Shown here in pieces: positions 12,001 through 22,979 of a stretch of 64,000 nt of DNA. A program made the translations under genes and the position numbers. A model generated the notes under the pieces. That model was not told the origin of the DNA. It did not search any database and worked only from the letters and a program-made list of their open reading frames with translations. Within the stretch, counting starts at the first letter, position 1; each line of letters begins with the position of its first letter. Origin of the DNA: Proteles cristata cristata (Eukaryota; Chordata; Mammalia; Carnivora; Hyaenidae); the NCBI GenBank assembly GCA_017311185.1, contig JAESUZ010002701.1, positions 62,001 through 126,000 on the forward strand, in the 5' to 3' direction.

Positions 12001-12245
12001 AGCCAATGGACTTCTTTCCATTGTAATAGCATCTCAGTTCCCCAGTGGGGAAATTCAATAGCTGCATTGCCACTGTGTGCCAAAGGCAACATGTGCTTTA
12101 CTTACCACTTACAGTGTGGTCTTCCTTACCAGCTAGTGGCAGATTCCATCCCTGCGGCTGCTCTCTTATATCCCTTCTTACTTTCAATCATCAAAATTTG
12201 GGTTCCCTGGAAAATAGAACTCTCACATTTTAGAATGAAAGGGTG
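9050..12245 (-). mobile_element. Decayed ERVL-like retrovirus interior (pol remnants)
   Basis: Minus-strand reading gives a broken but recognisable pol order. An integrase-like segment lies near 9060-9200, with an LIE-x-WN stretch about 30 residues long before stops. Between this and the reverse transcriptase, at 9480-10260, coding-like text matches the class III (ERVL) RNase H/connection region in character. At about 10500-10525 an Ile-Asp-led tetrad in a one-base-shifted frame marks the expected reverse-transcriptase active site, with its aspartate pair damaged. From 11000 to 12245 the identity is weaker and may be the gag side. Stops and indels occur throughout; nothing can be expressed. 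Plus-strand open frames here (such as 9784-10227) are antisense shadows. A gene-poor alternative is unlikely given the order of motifs, but the family name is a pattern judgement. Confidence 0.55.
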
Positions 12246-12249
12246 CCTT

Positions 12250-12600
12250 CATCTGCTTGAGCTGTTACAACAATACCAAGCCTAGGTGGACTGAACAATG
12301 GAAATGTTTCGTCTTACAGTTCTGGAGGCTGAAAAGTCAAAGAACAAGGTTCTAGCAAGGTTCAGTTTCTAACAAGAGTACTCTTCCTGCCTCAAAAACC
12401 TCTACCTTTTCACTTTGTCCTCCTATAGCAGAGAAAGAGCTGGGTCTGGTGTTGTACTAGATCAGGGCTTTGCCCTTATGACCTCATTTAACCTCATTAA
12501 CCACCTCCTTAGAGGCCCCATCTCCAATACAGATATATGGGGAGTTAAGGCTTTAGCATATAAATTCGCAGTATATGATTCCATAGCAAAGGATTAGGTT
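12250..12600 (-). mobile_element. MaLR-type LTR (MLT1-like), reversed
   Basis: The reverse-strand MLT1 layout is clear: 'gttacaacaataccaagcc' at the start, 'cttacagttctggaggctga' at 12315-12334, 'cccttatgacctcatttaacc' near 12475, 'ggccccatctccaatacag' near 12512, and a degraded 'gcatataaattc' end. Its transcription direction would be leftward, into the ERVL-like interior. MaLR elements usually lack pol, so it may be a neighbour and not that provirus's own LTR. Confidence 0.65.
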
Positions 12601-12609
12601 TTTATACCC

Positions 12610-13130
12610 CCACATCAGGGAGTGTAGGCCTCGTGGATGTATCCTGGCCTTGGACAGGTTGGTTCTTTTCAGCTGAGCTGGTTTCTAAGGAAAGCTGGCA
12701 ACTGAGGGCTACCGGCCATTGGCACTCTGATCATCTCCAATCATTGGCTCCCTCTGGGTAACTGCCCTCCATGGAGGAGAACAATCTCACAAAGGCCATG
12801 ATTCATTCCTTTCTAGAGACAGCCTACATTCAATGAGTGGTTAAGAGTGATATAAAAGGCTAGTCACCCTGTCCCAATTCAGCAGAATTCCACAAGATTC
12901 TCTTAGCTCTAGAGTTCCTGTAAGCTTTCCTGAATCCTTGCTGTTAATGCCTAACAGAACCCTTCTCTTTCTGCCAAGAAAGAGTAGAACCTTTTCCCTC
13001 CCTATTGCAGCTGCTGATCCCTAGAGTGTTCCCCAGTAGACTTCCTGCACATTAATCTCCATCTCAAGAGTTTGCTCCCTGAGGAAACTACCCCTTGATA
13101 TTGAAAGTCAATAAATATATTTTAAAAATT
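12610..13130 (+). mobile_element. Possible LTR of an endogenous retrovirus
   Basis: About 520 bp of less AT-rich sequence with LTR-like signals in order: a TATA-like gatataaaag near 12848 and an AATAAA near 13110. A segment before the end ('tctccatctcaagagtttgc') resembles the terminal part of ERVL-class LTRs. Termini and target duplication were not identified. Confidence 0.4.
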
Positions 13131-13516
13131 GAATTTTGAAGCAGGAAGTTTTCTTGGTTTCACAGTCTTTGCATAGCAGAAAAGTGCATAAAACACTATA
13201 AAACTAGTAGCCATAAGAAACATGTCCACAAAATACGTATTACACCGGCAACTAAAATGGCATAAATATATAATTATAATCACCGTTTAATATGTATTGT
13301 CCAATGGTATCATTTATGCAAGTGTTTTTTATGAACCAGCACTTTGTACTTGAAAATGCAAAGTCAGTGAATTGCAATTCAGTGAATCACAAGCTTAAAG
13401 ACTGAAATTCAAATTAAGTAACTTCTTTACTCTTAACCATATATCATGATGAAAACCACCTATTTTTATTAGAAAACGATTTATGAAACACTTAGAAAAT
13501 TGTTTAACCTAATATT
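13131..13516. other. Unassigned AT-rich DNA
   Basis: No frame, RNA or named repeat seen. Confidence 0.5.
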
Positions 13517-13534
13517 TGCAAATGTATATTTCTT

Positions 13535-13750
13535 TTTTAATGTTTATTTATTTTTGAGAGAGAGGGAGAGAGGGTGCGAGCGAGCACGTGGGGAGAAGGG
13601 CAGAAAGAGAGGGAAAGACAGACTCCAAAGCAGGCTCCAGTCCCTGAGCTGTTAGCACAGAGACCGATGTGGGGCTTGAACCCACAAACCACGAGATCAT
13701 GACCTGAGCCAAAGTCAGATGTTTAACTGACTGAGCCATCCAGGTACCCC
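13535..13750 (-). mobile_element. CAN-SINE (older type)
   Basis: Reverse-oriented, with TTTTTTAATGTTTATTTATTTTTGAG at one end and GAGCCATCCAGGTACCCC at the other. 18-bp TSD, TGCAAATGTATATTTCTT (13517-13534) against TGCAAATATACATTTCTT (13751-13768), two mismatches. Confidence 0.94.
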
Positions 13751-14109
13751 TGCAAATATACATTTCTTATTAAATGTATATTCAGCTATATCTCTCAGAC
13801 TATATATAGTCACAGTAAACTTCTTTTATATGCCTTCCTAAACCTAATGATGATGTTAAAAATTGATTAGACAAGATGTTCTTTCAGAGCTTCAAAATTC
13901 CAGAAGGTCATTGCACACTATGAAAATATTTGAGTCTTAAAATCTTCCCATTACACAGGAAGAAATACAAATATCACTCAGGTCACCGAAATGCAGTGTG
14001 ATCTATGAGACTTATATTCTAGTTTAATCTAATCAAGCTTTTTTCACTAAATAGTATTGTTCAGTGCTTTTGAACTCAGAAATGTCAGAAATGGGATGTT
14101 GAATTTTGG

Positions 14110-14290
14110 CTTGCCCCTTTCCAGTAACCTCTGGTGACTAATTTAATCTCTCTGAGACTATTATCAGAGTGATGATAATAATGCCTCTACTAAGATGTTT
14201 TTAGAATACAATGAGGCAATGGATGTTAAGGGTATTAGCACAGTGCCTATCTTGCAGCAAGTAATCAAGAAAAGTGAGCTGTTGCTATCT
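14110..14290 (+). mobile_element. MIR SINE
   Basis: Good MIR order: 'ttaatctctctgagact', 'gatgataataatgcctct', 'caatgaggcaatggatgtta', 'attagcacagtgcctatctt', then a 'gagctgttgctatc' end. One of the clearest MIR copies in the window. Confidence 0.75.
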
Positions 14291-15800
14291 TGCCTTTTAC
14301 TGAAACTTTTATAAATTAGTATCATATACGAAAAGAGTTTCAGAAACTATAAACAGTAAGGTTTGTTAAACTACCACCACCCAAGTCATAGCTCTATGAC
14401 GAATAATGAAAGCCAGTCTGTCGCTGTGCCAAGGACCAATCTAGTGATTAATAATCTTCATAACAGCCTTAAAATTAGGTTCCATTTTCTCATATGTATG
14501 AAAGATTTGAAAATTGGAGGGGTAAATGATTTGTCGAGTCGGACATCTGGCACATAACGGAAGCAAGTGTCAAATGTATATTGTTCTGATTTCAGATTGT
14601 AGTCCCTTCCTTATGTTGCATTAGTTTTTGAAAGAAAATGCGAGAATAAAGGCAATTAATTGCATTAGTTATTATCTCAAAGCTCTTTCAATGTCAACAT
14701 TCAAAGATGTTTTAATTGGGGAGTCTCTCATGTCTTACATTCTCACTTCATCTCAGAAATTTTCCACAAGGGAAGTTATAACTCATTGGCTTTGTGAGTT
14801 TTTATGCAGTCCTATTTATAATGGCCATGGTTTTAATCTCAAAATTACTGGCAACTGTATGGCTCATAATAAGACATGACACTATCCACTGGCAAAATAC
14901 CAAAAGTGATGAAATGTGGGTATTCACGTTTCTCTGTTTTCAACACAGACACATGACATGGTTTGCTGGTAAAATAACACATTTTTTTAAGTGGTCAAAA
15001 CAAAGTGGAATTTTCTTAGTCTTATTTTTTTCTCCTTTTCACAATGAAGCCATTGACTAGGGACGGAGAAGTGATCAATCAAATGTAACCATTTTTTAAA
15101 GAGGCAGAGATAGGAAAGTAAGAACAACAAACCTTTAAAATATTACCTAGAAGTCAGGCACAGGTGATTTGCCACAGGGCACCTGTCACCTTCATAATTG
15201 TTGTAGGCTTTTAGTCCAGCTGCCAAACATGGGTCTCGCAAGAGTGTTCATGCAATGTTACAGTTCCTATCTACCTATTATCTATCGATCTCACACCAGT
15301 TTAGTGAGCTAGGTGGTAGAATTTTTTGTTTCTGTTTTGTTTTTAAAGAACATAAGGACAAAAGAAGTTTATTCATTTCTGGTCACAAAAATAAGGAGTT
15401 AGAACAGGTCCATCTCTGTCTTCTTCCCTCTTCCCCCAGGTGATTTTCTAGATAAACCTGTTCTAAAAATAGGAATTGTTGTTCTGGATAATGACAGGGA
15501 GGATGAACCAATCCAGCCTTTCATGTATTTGTATATTTACTTATCCTTATTTGAGACAGCCATTGAAAACTCTGAAACCAACTTTATCTAGATTCTTTAT
15601 ATCCCCTTATTTTATCTGCTTCTTAGCTCTGGATATGTAGTAAAGCAAGAAATAAGAGTAGAATAAAGCATAATTAACAACAATTATATACATTTGATAT
15701 GATATTAACTGTTAATTACTCTTCACTAAGTATTGGGGCAGTGGTGAAAGTCTTACCTGTGAGCAGTCCATTATGTTTTTCTCAATTTTCATTGAAAAAC
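14291..15800. other. Unassigned intergenic DNA (1.5 kb)
   Basis: Several short plus-strand frames of 60-90 codons (for example 14628-14879) occur. None has a domain, a Kozak-like start with splice-site support, or a neighbour that would support a gene. No repeat recognised. Confidence 0.5.
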
Positions 15801-15805
15801 ACATA

Positions 15806-15935
15806 GGGGCACCTGGGTGGCTCAGTCAGTTAAGTGTCCACCCAGTGGGGTTTGAGCCCCATATCAGGCTCTGTGCTGACTGCTCAAAGACTGGAGCCTG
15901 CTTTGGATTCTGTGTCTAATTCTCTCTTCTGATTA
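15806..15935 (+). mobile_element. Truncated CAN-SINE
   Basis: Good head (GGGGCACCTGGGTGGCTCAG), but about 45 bases between the A and B boxes are missing: the sequence jumps from TTAAGTGTCCACCC to GTGGGGTTTGAGCCCC. It ends in the 'ggattctgtgtctaattctctc' segment with no A tail. A 3'-truncated, internally deleted copy. Confidence 0.85.
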
Positions 15936-16706
15936 TAGTCTCTGAAATTATTAGTCTACATCTACAAATTGAATCTTTTACTTTAGTTCAGTAACTGTAC
16001 TACCAGATCCTACTCTTTCCAGCTATTTCCACTGAAATCAGTTTCTTTTGGGTTAAGCTCCATCCATAGGTAGGTAGGCATGCAGCCAGACATAGACAAA
16101 ATTGTTTTCTCTGTGCTTGTTAGAAAATCAGTTCAGAAAACAAACAAATGAAGGTTCTGTCTGCCTTTTGTAACTACTCCAAAAAAACTCAGCCCTTTAT
16201 ACCCGTATAAACTCAATGAATGTTCCTTATCATTCCACTTTGCCTTTGGAGCACAGCAAAGATTCTTCTGAGGAATGATTGTCAGAATTTTGAAATTCTC
16301 CTGGAGAAATTAAACCAAAGTATTAAGAATGCAAATATAAGGCTTGCCCCATTTTCAGGGAACATAAGATCTATTGGGGTAGACATAAACGGTATACCTC
16401 CAATGTCAGGTATACTTCAAATGTTTGCAAACTTTATTACATCTATTCTTAAGTTGATGCTTATTATCTTGTCTTTATTTCATGAGGTTCAGGATAGATG
16501 TGACAAGTGACAGCCCTACATAAGGAAAGGGTCCGCATAATGAAACTCTATAGCATTGGGTGTTTACTTATAGTAGCCAGATAAAAAAGAATTAAAAAAG
16601 AATACAATCTGAGGCCCTAGAGATGGAGGAGAATCAAACTGTGGAAAGTAAGAATATCTTCTGAAATCCAAGTTGTAAGATTTGGATTTAAATGATGAGA
16701 GGCAAT
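15936..16706. other. Unassigned intergenic DNA
   Basis: A 96-codon plus-strand frame (16220-16510) is open, but no domain or gene structure is visible. Nothing else recognised. Confidence 0.45.
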
Positions 16707-16721
16707 GAAAAGATTTGGAAG

Positions 16722-16949
16722 GGGGCGCCTGGGTGGCTTAGTCGGTTAAGCGTCCGACTTTCGCTTAGGTCATGATCTCGCGGTTCGTGGGTTTCGGGCT
16801 CTGTGCTGACTGCCAGCTCAGAGCCTGGAGCCTGTTTCAGTCTGTGACTCCCTCTCTCTCTGACCCTCCCCTGCTCACACCATCTCTCTCTCTCTCTCCT
16901 AGAAATAAATAAAACATTAAAAAAAAAAATTTAAAAAAAAAAAAAAAAA
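16722..16949 (+). mobile_element. Young-cohort CAN-SINE
   Basis: Head GGGGCGCCTGGGTGGCTTAG with all young-cohort blocks except a short deletion after 'gtgggttt' that removes part of the B box (the expected CGAGCCCCGCGTC is gone). Perfect 15-bp TSD GAAAAGATTTGGAAG at 16707-16721 and 16950-16964. Confidence 0.96.
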
Positions 16950-16964
16950 GAAAAGATTTGGAAG

Positions 16965-17095
16965 AAAGGAAACATTGCAATAGACTGAATAGTGTATGTG
17001 AAAGGTAGGGAAAAAGAAGAAAATGAATGAAATGAAACAAAAAGAAAAGAAAGGAAAAGAGAAGAAGGGAAAAGAAAATGGACTCCAAGAAAATT
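16965..17095 (+). repeat. Purine-rich (GA/AAG) tract
   Basis: Just downstream of the SINE the plus strand is almost all A and G, with many GAAAA and GGGAAAA words (densest at 17030-17085). The minus-strand Phe/Leu/Ser-rich frames at 16837-17122 are translations of this tract and the SINE. Confidence 0.7.
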
Positions 17096-17184
17096 ATCTC
17101 CACAAAAGTCAGAGTGCCTCATAGTTTCTTTAACCTGCTATTAGTTTCTATTCTAAGGCTATAGGTCAAAATTGTGCTTCTCCA

Positions 17185-17396
17185 GGGGCACCTGGGTGGC
17201 TTAGTCGGTTGAGCTCCGACTTTCGCTTAGGTCATGATCTCGCGGTTCGTGGGTTTGAGCTCCGCGTCGGGCTCTGTGCTGACTGCCAGCTCAGAGCCTG
17301 GAGCCTATTTCGGAGTCTGTGTCTCCCTCTCTCTCTGACCCTTCCCTGCTCATGCTGTCTCTCTCTCTCCTAGAAATAAAAATATTTTTTTAAAAA
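17185..17396 (+). mobile_element. Young-cohort CAN-SINE
   Basis: Starts GGGGCACCTGGGTGGCTTAG. One base pair is lost after 'gttgag' (GAGCTCCGACTTTCGC). 14-bp TSD with one mismatch, AATTGTGCTTCTCC (17170-17183) against AATTATGCTTCTCC (17397-17410). Same orientation as the copy 236 bp upstream. Confidence 0.95.
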
Positions 17397-17410
17397 AATT
17401 ATGCTTCTCC

Positions 17411-18576
17411 TTTCTCCACACATCTTTGTCTTACATTTACCAAGACAACTAATATACAAACATGTCGTAACCATGCCCAGGATACTGAAGGTAATTTCCA
17501 GATGATTTAGAACCATCATGTATTGAAAGTTTAGGAAACTGTCAGGATTTAATTTGAAGGTGACCCAATCTACTCCCATACTATAGATACATTCCTTTCT
17601 TGCAATCTCTAGACAGATTTGGGGAAAAAACAAACAGCCAAGTCTCTTATCTTTAAACTCACAGAATACCGAAGTTAGAAAGGGACCTAAAACACTTAGA
17701 GATTCAGTCCTTGATAAAGTAAAGTATCTTGGATATATGATTCTGATTGACTTTCAGTTATCCAACTTCTATTTGCCCATCTTGTGTAACAGAGACAGCT
17801 AACCAATCTTTATAATATTAGATCAACATTTGCCTCCTGTAATCTCTTCATATGAGTTTAAGGATGACACAACACACAGTATTTTCTTATCCACAGGACA
17901 GCCAGAGATTTGAAAGATTGAAAGTATAATACCTCCCATGAGTCAAAAATCTACCAAAATATTCCAAGTTTTTCTATGATTCTACCTAGAGGAGGGCTTC
18001 TCAATAATTTCTCCATCCTAGGCATTCCCTGGTAGTTTTTCAGTGTCCCTGCTCTGGTAGCATGTCACTACTCATTCATGTCTAAGATTTAATCACCAAG
18101 ATGGATATTCAAGATCATACACATTCTTTTTTTGAATGTTTGTTTTGGTAGCGTAAGGAAACATGGAAACATTTGTTCTTGGGAGATAATGTCAGAATTA
18201 GATCTGTTTGCCTTTCTCCAGATGGGCTCATCTTTCTAATCCAACTCATTTATTATACAGAGCATAGAGAGGTAGAAAAATAAAATTCTAACAGTTGTTG
18301 AAAAGATGATGCTATCTCAAAGTGAAGATAATTTGCTTTAGCTCTAGCATACAATATGAGAGGAAACTACTGCAGACTTGAGTGAACTGGGTCACCAACT
18401 GCACTTACAATTAAGGCTTTATACCTAATAGTACTTTATATTTTGTTGAGATGCAGGAACAGTCTCTGGCCTTTGAATACAGAGTAATGAGAACAGTATG
18501 ATTTGTGGAGCCTGGTAACACTGGTGTTGAGTCCCTATGACTGTATATTTTGTCTGTATGACATCAGAAAATATAA
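17411..18576. other. Unassigned intergenic DNA
   Basis: No supported gene. Short minus-strand frame at 17370-17633 has no recognisable domain and partly covers a SINE tail. Confidence 0.5.
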
Positions 18577-18790
18577 TTTTTTTTAAGGTTTTTTATTTGT
18601 TGTGAGAGAGGGAGAGCAAGCACGAGCAGGGTAGGGGCAGAGATAGAGGAAGAGAATCCCAAGAATCCCAAGCAGACGCTGCAATGTCAGCTCAGATCCT
18701 GATGCAGGGCTTCAGCTCACAAACTGAAATTGTGACCTGAGCCAAAATTAAGAGTCAGACACCTTACCGACTGAGCCACCCACATGCCTG
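18577..18790 (-). mobile_element. Older CAN-SINE
   Basis: Diverged reverse copy: T-rich start, 'gtgagagagggagagcaagc', and a terminal 'actgagccacccacatgcc'. It has a small internal duplication (AGAATCCCAAGAATCCCAAG). TSD not recognised. Confidence 0.88.
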
Positions 18791-18886
18791 TGTCTCTGAG
18801 ATTCACATATCTGAAATAGAAACATAACCTTTCCCAGTAAGATCAAATGTATTAATAGAGTTAATGTTTAAACATGTCACACACAG

Positions 18887-19103
18887 GGGTGCCTGGGTGG
18901 CTTAGTTGGTTAAGCGTCCGACTTTCGCTTGGGTCATGATCTCACGGTTCATGGGTTCGAGCCCTGCGTCGGGCTCTGTGCTGACTGCCAGCTCAGAGCC
19001 TGGAGCCTGTTTCAGTCTGTGACTCCCTCTCTCTGACCCTCCCCTGCTCATGCCGTCTCTCTCTCTCTCTCCCCTAGAAATAAATAAAAACATTAAAAAA
19101 AAA
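18887..19103 (+). mobile_element. Young-cohort CAN-SINE
   Basis: Full-length, with intact B box GGTTCGAGCCC. Perfect 13-bp TSD ATGTCACACACAG at 18874-18886 and 19104-19116. The minus-strand frame 18902-19126 is the SINE read backwards. Confidence 0.96.
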
Positions 19104-19116
19104 ATGTCACACACAG

Positions 19117-20105
19117 AAAATGGCACATAATAGGGTGCTACTATATCTGATATGATTGTGATGCTGTTTATTAATTGTTATTTATTTGCATATGTTTGAT
19201 ATGCCTTTGGCCATTCATATACACGAGTATATACAGTTAGACATGAATAGTTATACATCACGCTAGTCAACAGACACACCTAGAGGTAATAAAAATCTAA
19301 AAATCCAGATTTTGTTTATAACTTCTAAAAAGCGGTTAAAAACCCTTTCCTTTAGAAATTTGGAATATAGTAATTCACTACTCATTCCATTCTAAATAAT
19401 TAATTTAAAAGCAGTGGCCATAACCACAGTAAGGAAATGGAGTTATACAAGCGACAGAATTATTCAGTTATAATTTGATGGCATTCAATAAAGAGATATA
19501 ATATATTGAGGATGAGAAATGAGGAAGTGAGAAAAATATGGCACAATGTAATAAATATAAGACTTAGAAGTAAATCTCCTTGATCAAAGGAGTGTTTCTT
19601 GCTTTTAAGAGCTAATCACACTTTTTAATAGTTTTATATTAAGATAGAAACCACTTCATCAACCAGATTAGGGGAATTGAGTGCAGAGATTAATGGAGTA
19701 ACAAATGTCTCAGTCAGAGCTCTTTCATATGAATTATATTCCCAATTCAGTCACTTAATTCAGTATAATCTTGGACAAGAAATTAATTGTGATGATCCTT
19801 AATTTCTTCAGCTATTTTAAGAAGAAGATAAACTTACTAGGACAACACTTCACTTAAATGTACTAAAAGAATATAATGGAATAATATAGGAGAATTGTGG
19901 ATTTAAATTGGCTATAAAATATCAGGTGCCAGTGTAATGAGAACAGAATATTCAATAAATGTGGTCTGATGATTGCTTATTCATAGGGAAAAATCATCTT
20001 AAGATTCCTGCTTCACATCATTAAGAAAAATAAATGTTAGGAAGGTTAAAACTTGAGGCAAAAAGAAAAAATACTTTAAAATTTCAGTCTACTGAAAGGA
20101 TTATT
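19117..20105. other. Unassigned AT-rich DNA
   Basis: About 1 kb without frames, RNA genes or repeats that I can name. Confidence 0.5.
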
Positions 20106-20969
20106 GACTTCCACTTCCAGGCAAGATGAAGATAACAGCGATTTAATGTAGCCACTTAGAAAAACACACAAAGACAAAAATATAGGACACAATAGTTTAA
20201 GATGCTGGCAAATGAGCATCTTTTGTACAGAACACTGATCCTCCCTATAAGATGGGAAACAAAGGAAGTCAGGCTTATAAACACCTTAGCTTATGGCCTT
20301 AAAAGAGTCCTCAAAGCACAAGAAGAGAAGATCATAGCACAGAGAAGAGGAACCTAGGCAGAATTCACCGGACTCTTGGAGTTGAATAAATCAAGTCAAA
20401 GAGTGAATCGCACTTGCTAGATTTTCACAATCTCAAGAATTTTCATAGGCTGCAAAAAATCCATAATTCTACTTACAATGCATAATTTATGATATATGTA
20501 TGTATCCAGTTAAATATTACCAGGCATGCAAAAAAAAGAAGGAAAATGTAAATTATAATAAGGGGAAAAATCAATTGATTGAAACGGTCCCATATCTCAT
20601 ACATGTTAGGCATAGTGCACAAAGAAATCAAAACCATTATTATAACTTTATTCCATATGTTTAAGAAAGTTAAGTAGACATATGTTATTGAAGATAGAAA
20701 AGATAAAAATTATACTTCTAGAGATGAAAACTATACTGTGTGAGATTAATAAAAATGGGTGGGGTTAAAAGATGCCTAGACATCATAGAAAAAGAAATAA
20801 ATTAAGGTGAAACAATTTAAACTATATAGAAGAAAAAAAAGGTAAAAAAAAAAAAAGACCAGTAAACAATGGAATATCTTCAAGTATTCTAGAAAAGACT
20901 GGTAAAGGAAAGAAAGTATTTTTTAAAAATAATGGCTAAACATGTATTAAAGGAAAAAATTGACTTGAA
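20106..20969 (+). mobile_element. Old LINE-1 5' part (5' UTR/ORF1 region)
   Basis: Follows the 5' end of old L1M elements: 'cttccaggcaagatgaaga' near 20113, 'gttaaatattaccaggcatg' near 20510, 'aaaatcaattgattgaaacg' near 20566, and 'cttctagagatgaaaactat' near 20717 in the ORF1 coiled-coil region. Heavily decayed. I infer that it resumes after the LINE-1 and SINE insertions, at 22640-22784 and 22980-23510. Confidence 0.6.
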
Positions 20970-22637
20970 AAACAAATATTGTTAAAATGTCAATACTATC
21001 CAAAGCAATCTACACATTCAATGCAATCTCAATCAAAATGACACCAGCATTCTTCTCAAAGCTAGAACAAAAAAATCCTAAAATGTGCATGGAACCACAA
21101 ACAATCCCAAATAGCCAAAGTTATGTTGAAAAAGAAAACTAAAGCAGGAGGTATCACAATCCTGGACTTTAGCCTCTACTACAAAGCTGTCATCATCAAG
21201 ACAGTATGGTACCGGCACCAGAACAGACATATAGACCAATGGAGTAGAATAGAGAACCCAGAATTGGACCCACAAATGTAAGGCCAACTAATCTTTAACA
21301 AAGCAGGAAAATGTGTCCAGTGAAAAAAAGTCTCTTTAGCAAATGGTGCTGGGAGAACTGGACAGCAACATACAGAAGAATGAAACTGGACCACTTTCTT
21401 ACACCATATACAAAAATAATCTCAAAATGGATGAAAGACCTAAATGTGAGAGAGAAAATCATCAAAACCCTAGAGGAGAAAACAGGCAACAACCTCTGTG
21501 ACCTTACCCACAGCAATTTCTTGCTGGACACATCATCAAACACAAGGGAAATGAAAGTAAAAATGAACTTAGAACCTCATCAAGATTAAAAGCTTCTGCA
21601 CTGCCAAGAAAACAATCAACAAACCTAAGAGGCAACTGACAAATTGGGAGAAGGTATTTGCAAATGACATATTGGATAAAGGGTTAGTATCAAAAATCTA
21701 TAAAGAATGTACCAAACTCAAACCCAAAAAACAATCCAGTGAAGAAATGGGCAGAAGACATGAATAGACACTTTTCCGAAGAGGACATCTGTATGGCCAA
21801 CAGACACATGAAAAGATACTCAATGTCACTCATCAGGGAAATACAAATCCAAACCACCCTGAGATACCACCGCACACCGGTCAGAGTGACTATGGAACAA
21901 ATCAGAGGACTCTAGATGCTGGCGAGGATGTGGAGAAACGGGCACCCTCCTACACTGTTGGTGGGAATGTAAACTGGTACAGCCCCTCTGGAAAACAGTG
22001 TGGAGGTTCCTCAGGAAACTAACAATAGAACTCCCCTATGACCCAGCAACAGCACTGCTAGGAATTTACCCAAGGGATACAGGAGTGCTGCTTCACAGGG
22101 GCAGATGTTTGTAGGAGCATTTTCAACAAGCCAAATCATGGAAAGAGCCTAAATGTCCATCAACTGATGAATGAATACAGAAGCTGTGGTTTATACATAC
22201 AACAGAATACTACTACTTGACAATGAGAAAGAATGAAACCATGTCATTTGCAGCAATGTGGATGGAACTGGAGGGTATTATGGTAAGTGTAATAGTCAGA
22301 GAAGGACAGATATCATATGTTCTCACTCATATGTGGAACTTGAGAAAGTTAACAGAAGATATGGGGGAAGGAAAGGGGAAAAATAGTTACAAACAGAGAG
22401 GGTGGGAGGCAAACCATATGAGACTCTTAAATACAGGGACCTAAGGGTTTCAGGGGGAATGGGGGCAGAGGGAAATGGGTGATGGGCATTGAGGAGGGTA
22501 CTTGTTGCGATAAGCACTGGGTGTTGTATGTAAGCAATGATCATAGGAATCTACCCCCAAAACCAAGAACACACTGCATCCATTGTATATTAGCAAACTT
22601 GATGATAAATTATATATTAAAAATTTTATTTAAAAAG
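20970..22637 (+). mobile_element. 5'-truncated LINE-1 (ORF2 C-terminal third and 3' UTR)
   Basis: Begins abruptly inside ORF2 ('ttaaaatgtcaatactatcc') and continues through the C-terminal domain. A Cys/His cluster lies near 21920-21970 ('ggatgtggagaaacgggcac', 'ctgttggtgggaatgtaaac'). The 3' UTR from about 22330 has a purine-rich segment, 'ataagcactgggtgttgtat' near 22510 and an A-rich end without a clean AATAAA. Less decayed than the flanking L1M sequence, but with several stops. Typical 5' truncation of a retroposed LINE-1; TSD not clear. Confidence 0.88.
21311..21589 (+). pseudogene. Open remnant of LINE-1 ORF2 C-terminal region
   Basis: 92 codons read LINE-1 ORF2 residues in the sense frame ([20 protein letters not shown], then a Lys-rich [19 protein letters not shown] segment). 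The matching block of the full-length LINE-1 lies at 53750-54000. The frame closes by mutation; not functional. Confidence 0.85.
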
Positions 22638-22784
22638 CCATGAGTCCTTTGATTCAAGATAATCAATGATCTCCACAAAGTGCTCAATATTCAAGAGGTA
22701 TGATTAGTTTATAAAATTTCATATAAAATTTTTTCCTTGTACTTTAAACTTTTTAAAAGCAAATCAAGTTATAAAAATAATAAT
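22638..22784 (+). mobile_element. Possible resumption of old LINE-1 ORF1
   Basis: Words such as 'gattcaagataatcaatga' and 'ctccacaaagtgctcaat' resemble the L1M ORF1 text expected next after 20969. If so, the LINE-1 at 20970-22637 inserted into it. Low identity; inferred from order. Confidence 0.35.
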
Positions 22785-22979
22785 TTTTAAATGTTTATTT
22801 ATTTTTGAGAGAGAGAGAGAGAGAGAGAGAAGAGGCAAAGAGAGAGGGAGACAGAATTCAAAGCAGGCTCCAGGCTCTTAGCTGTCAGTACAGAGCCTGA
22901 CATGCAGCTTGAACTCACAAACTATGATATCATGACCTGAGCAGAAGTCAGATGCTTAACTGAGCCACCCAGGTGCCTC
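22785..22979 (-). mobile_element. Older CAN-SINE
   Basis: Reverse copy: TTTTTAAATGTTTATTTATTTTTGAG start, long (GA)n at 22807-22830, and terminal GAGCCACCCAGGTGCC. Flanks ('aataataattttt' and 'aacatagtaattctt') are only loosely repeated. Confidence 0.92.

Noticed and set aside
16220..16510. 96-codon plus-strand frame
   Set aside because: No domain, no gene structure around it, and it is within the chance range for this base composition.
18887..19103. tRNA gene call from A and B boxes
   Set aside because: The boxes belong to the tRNA-Lys-derived head of a SINE. No cloverleaf 3' half follows. The same applies to the other SINEs.
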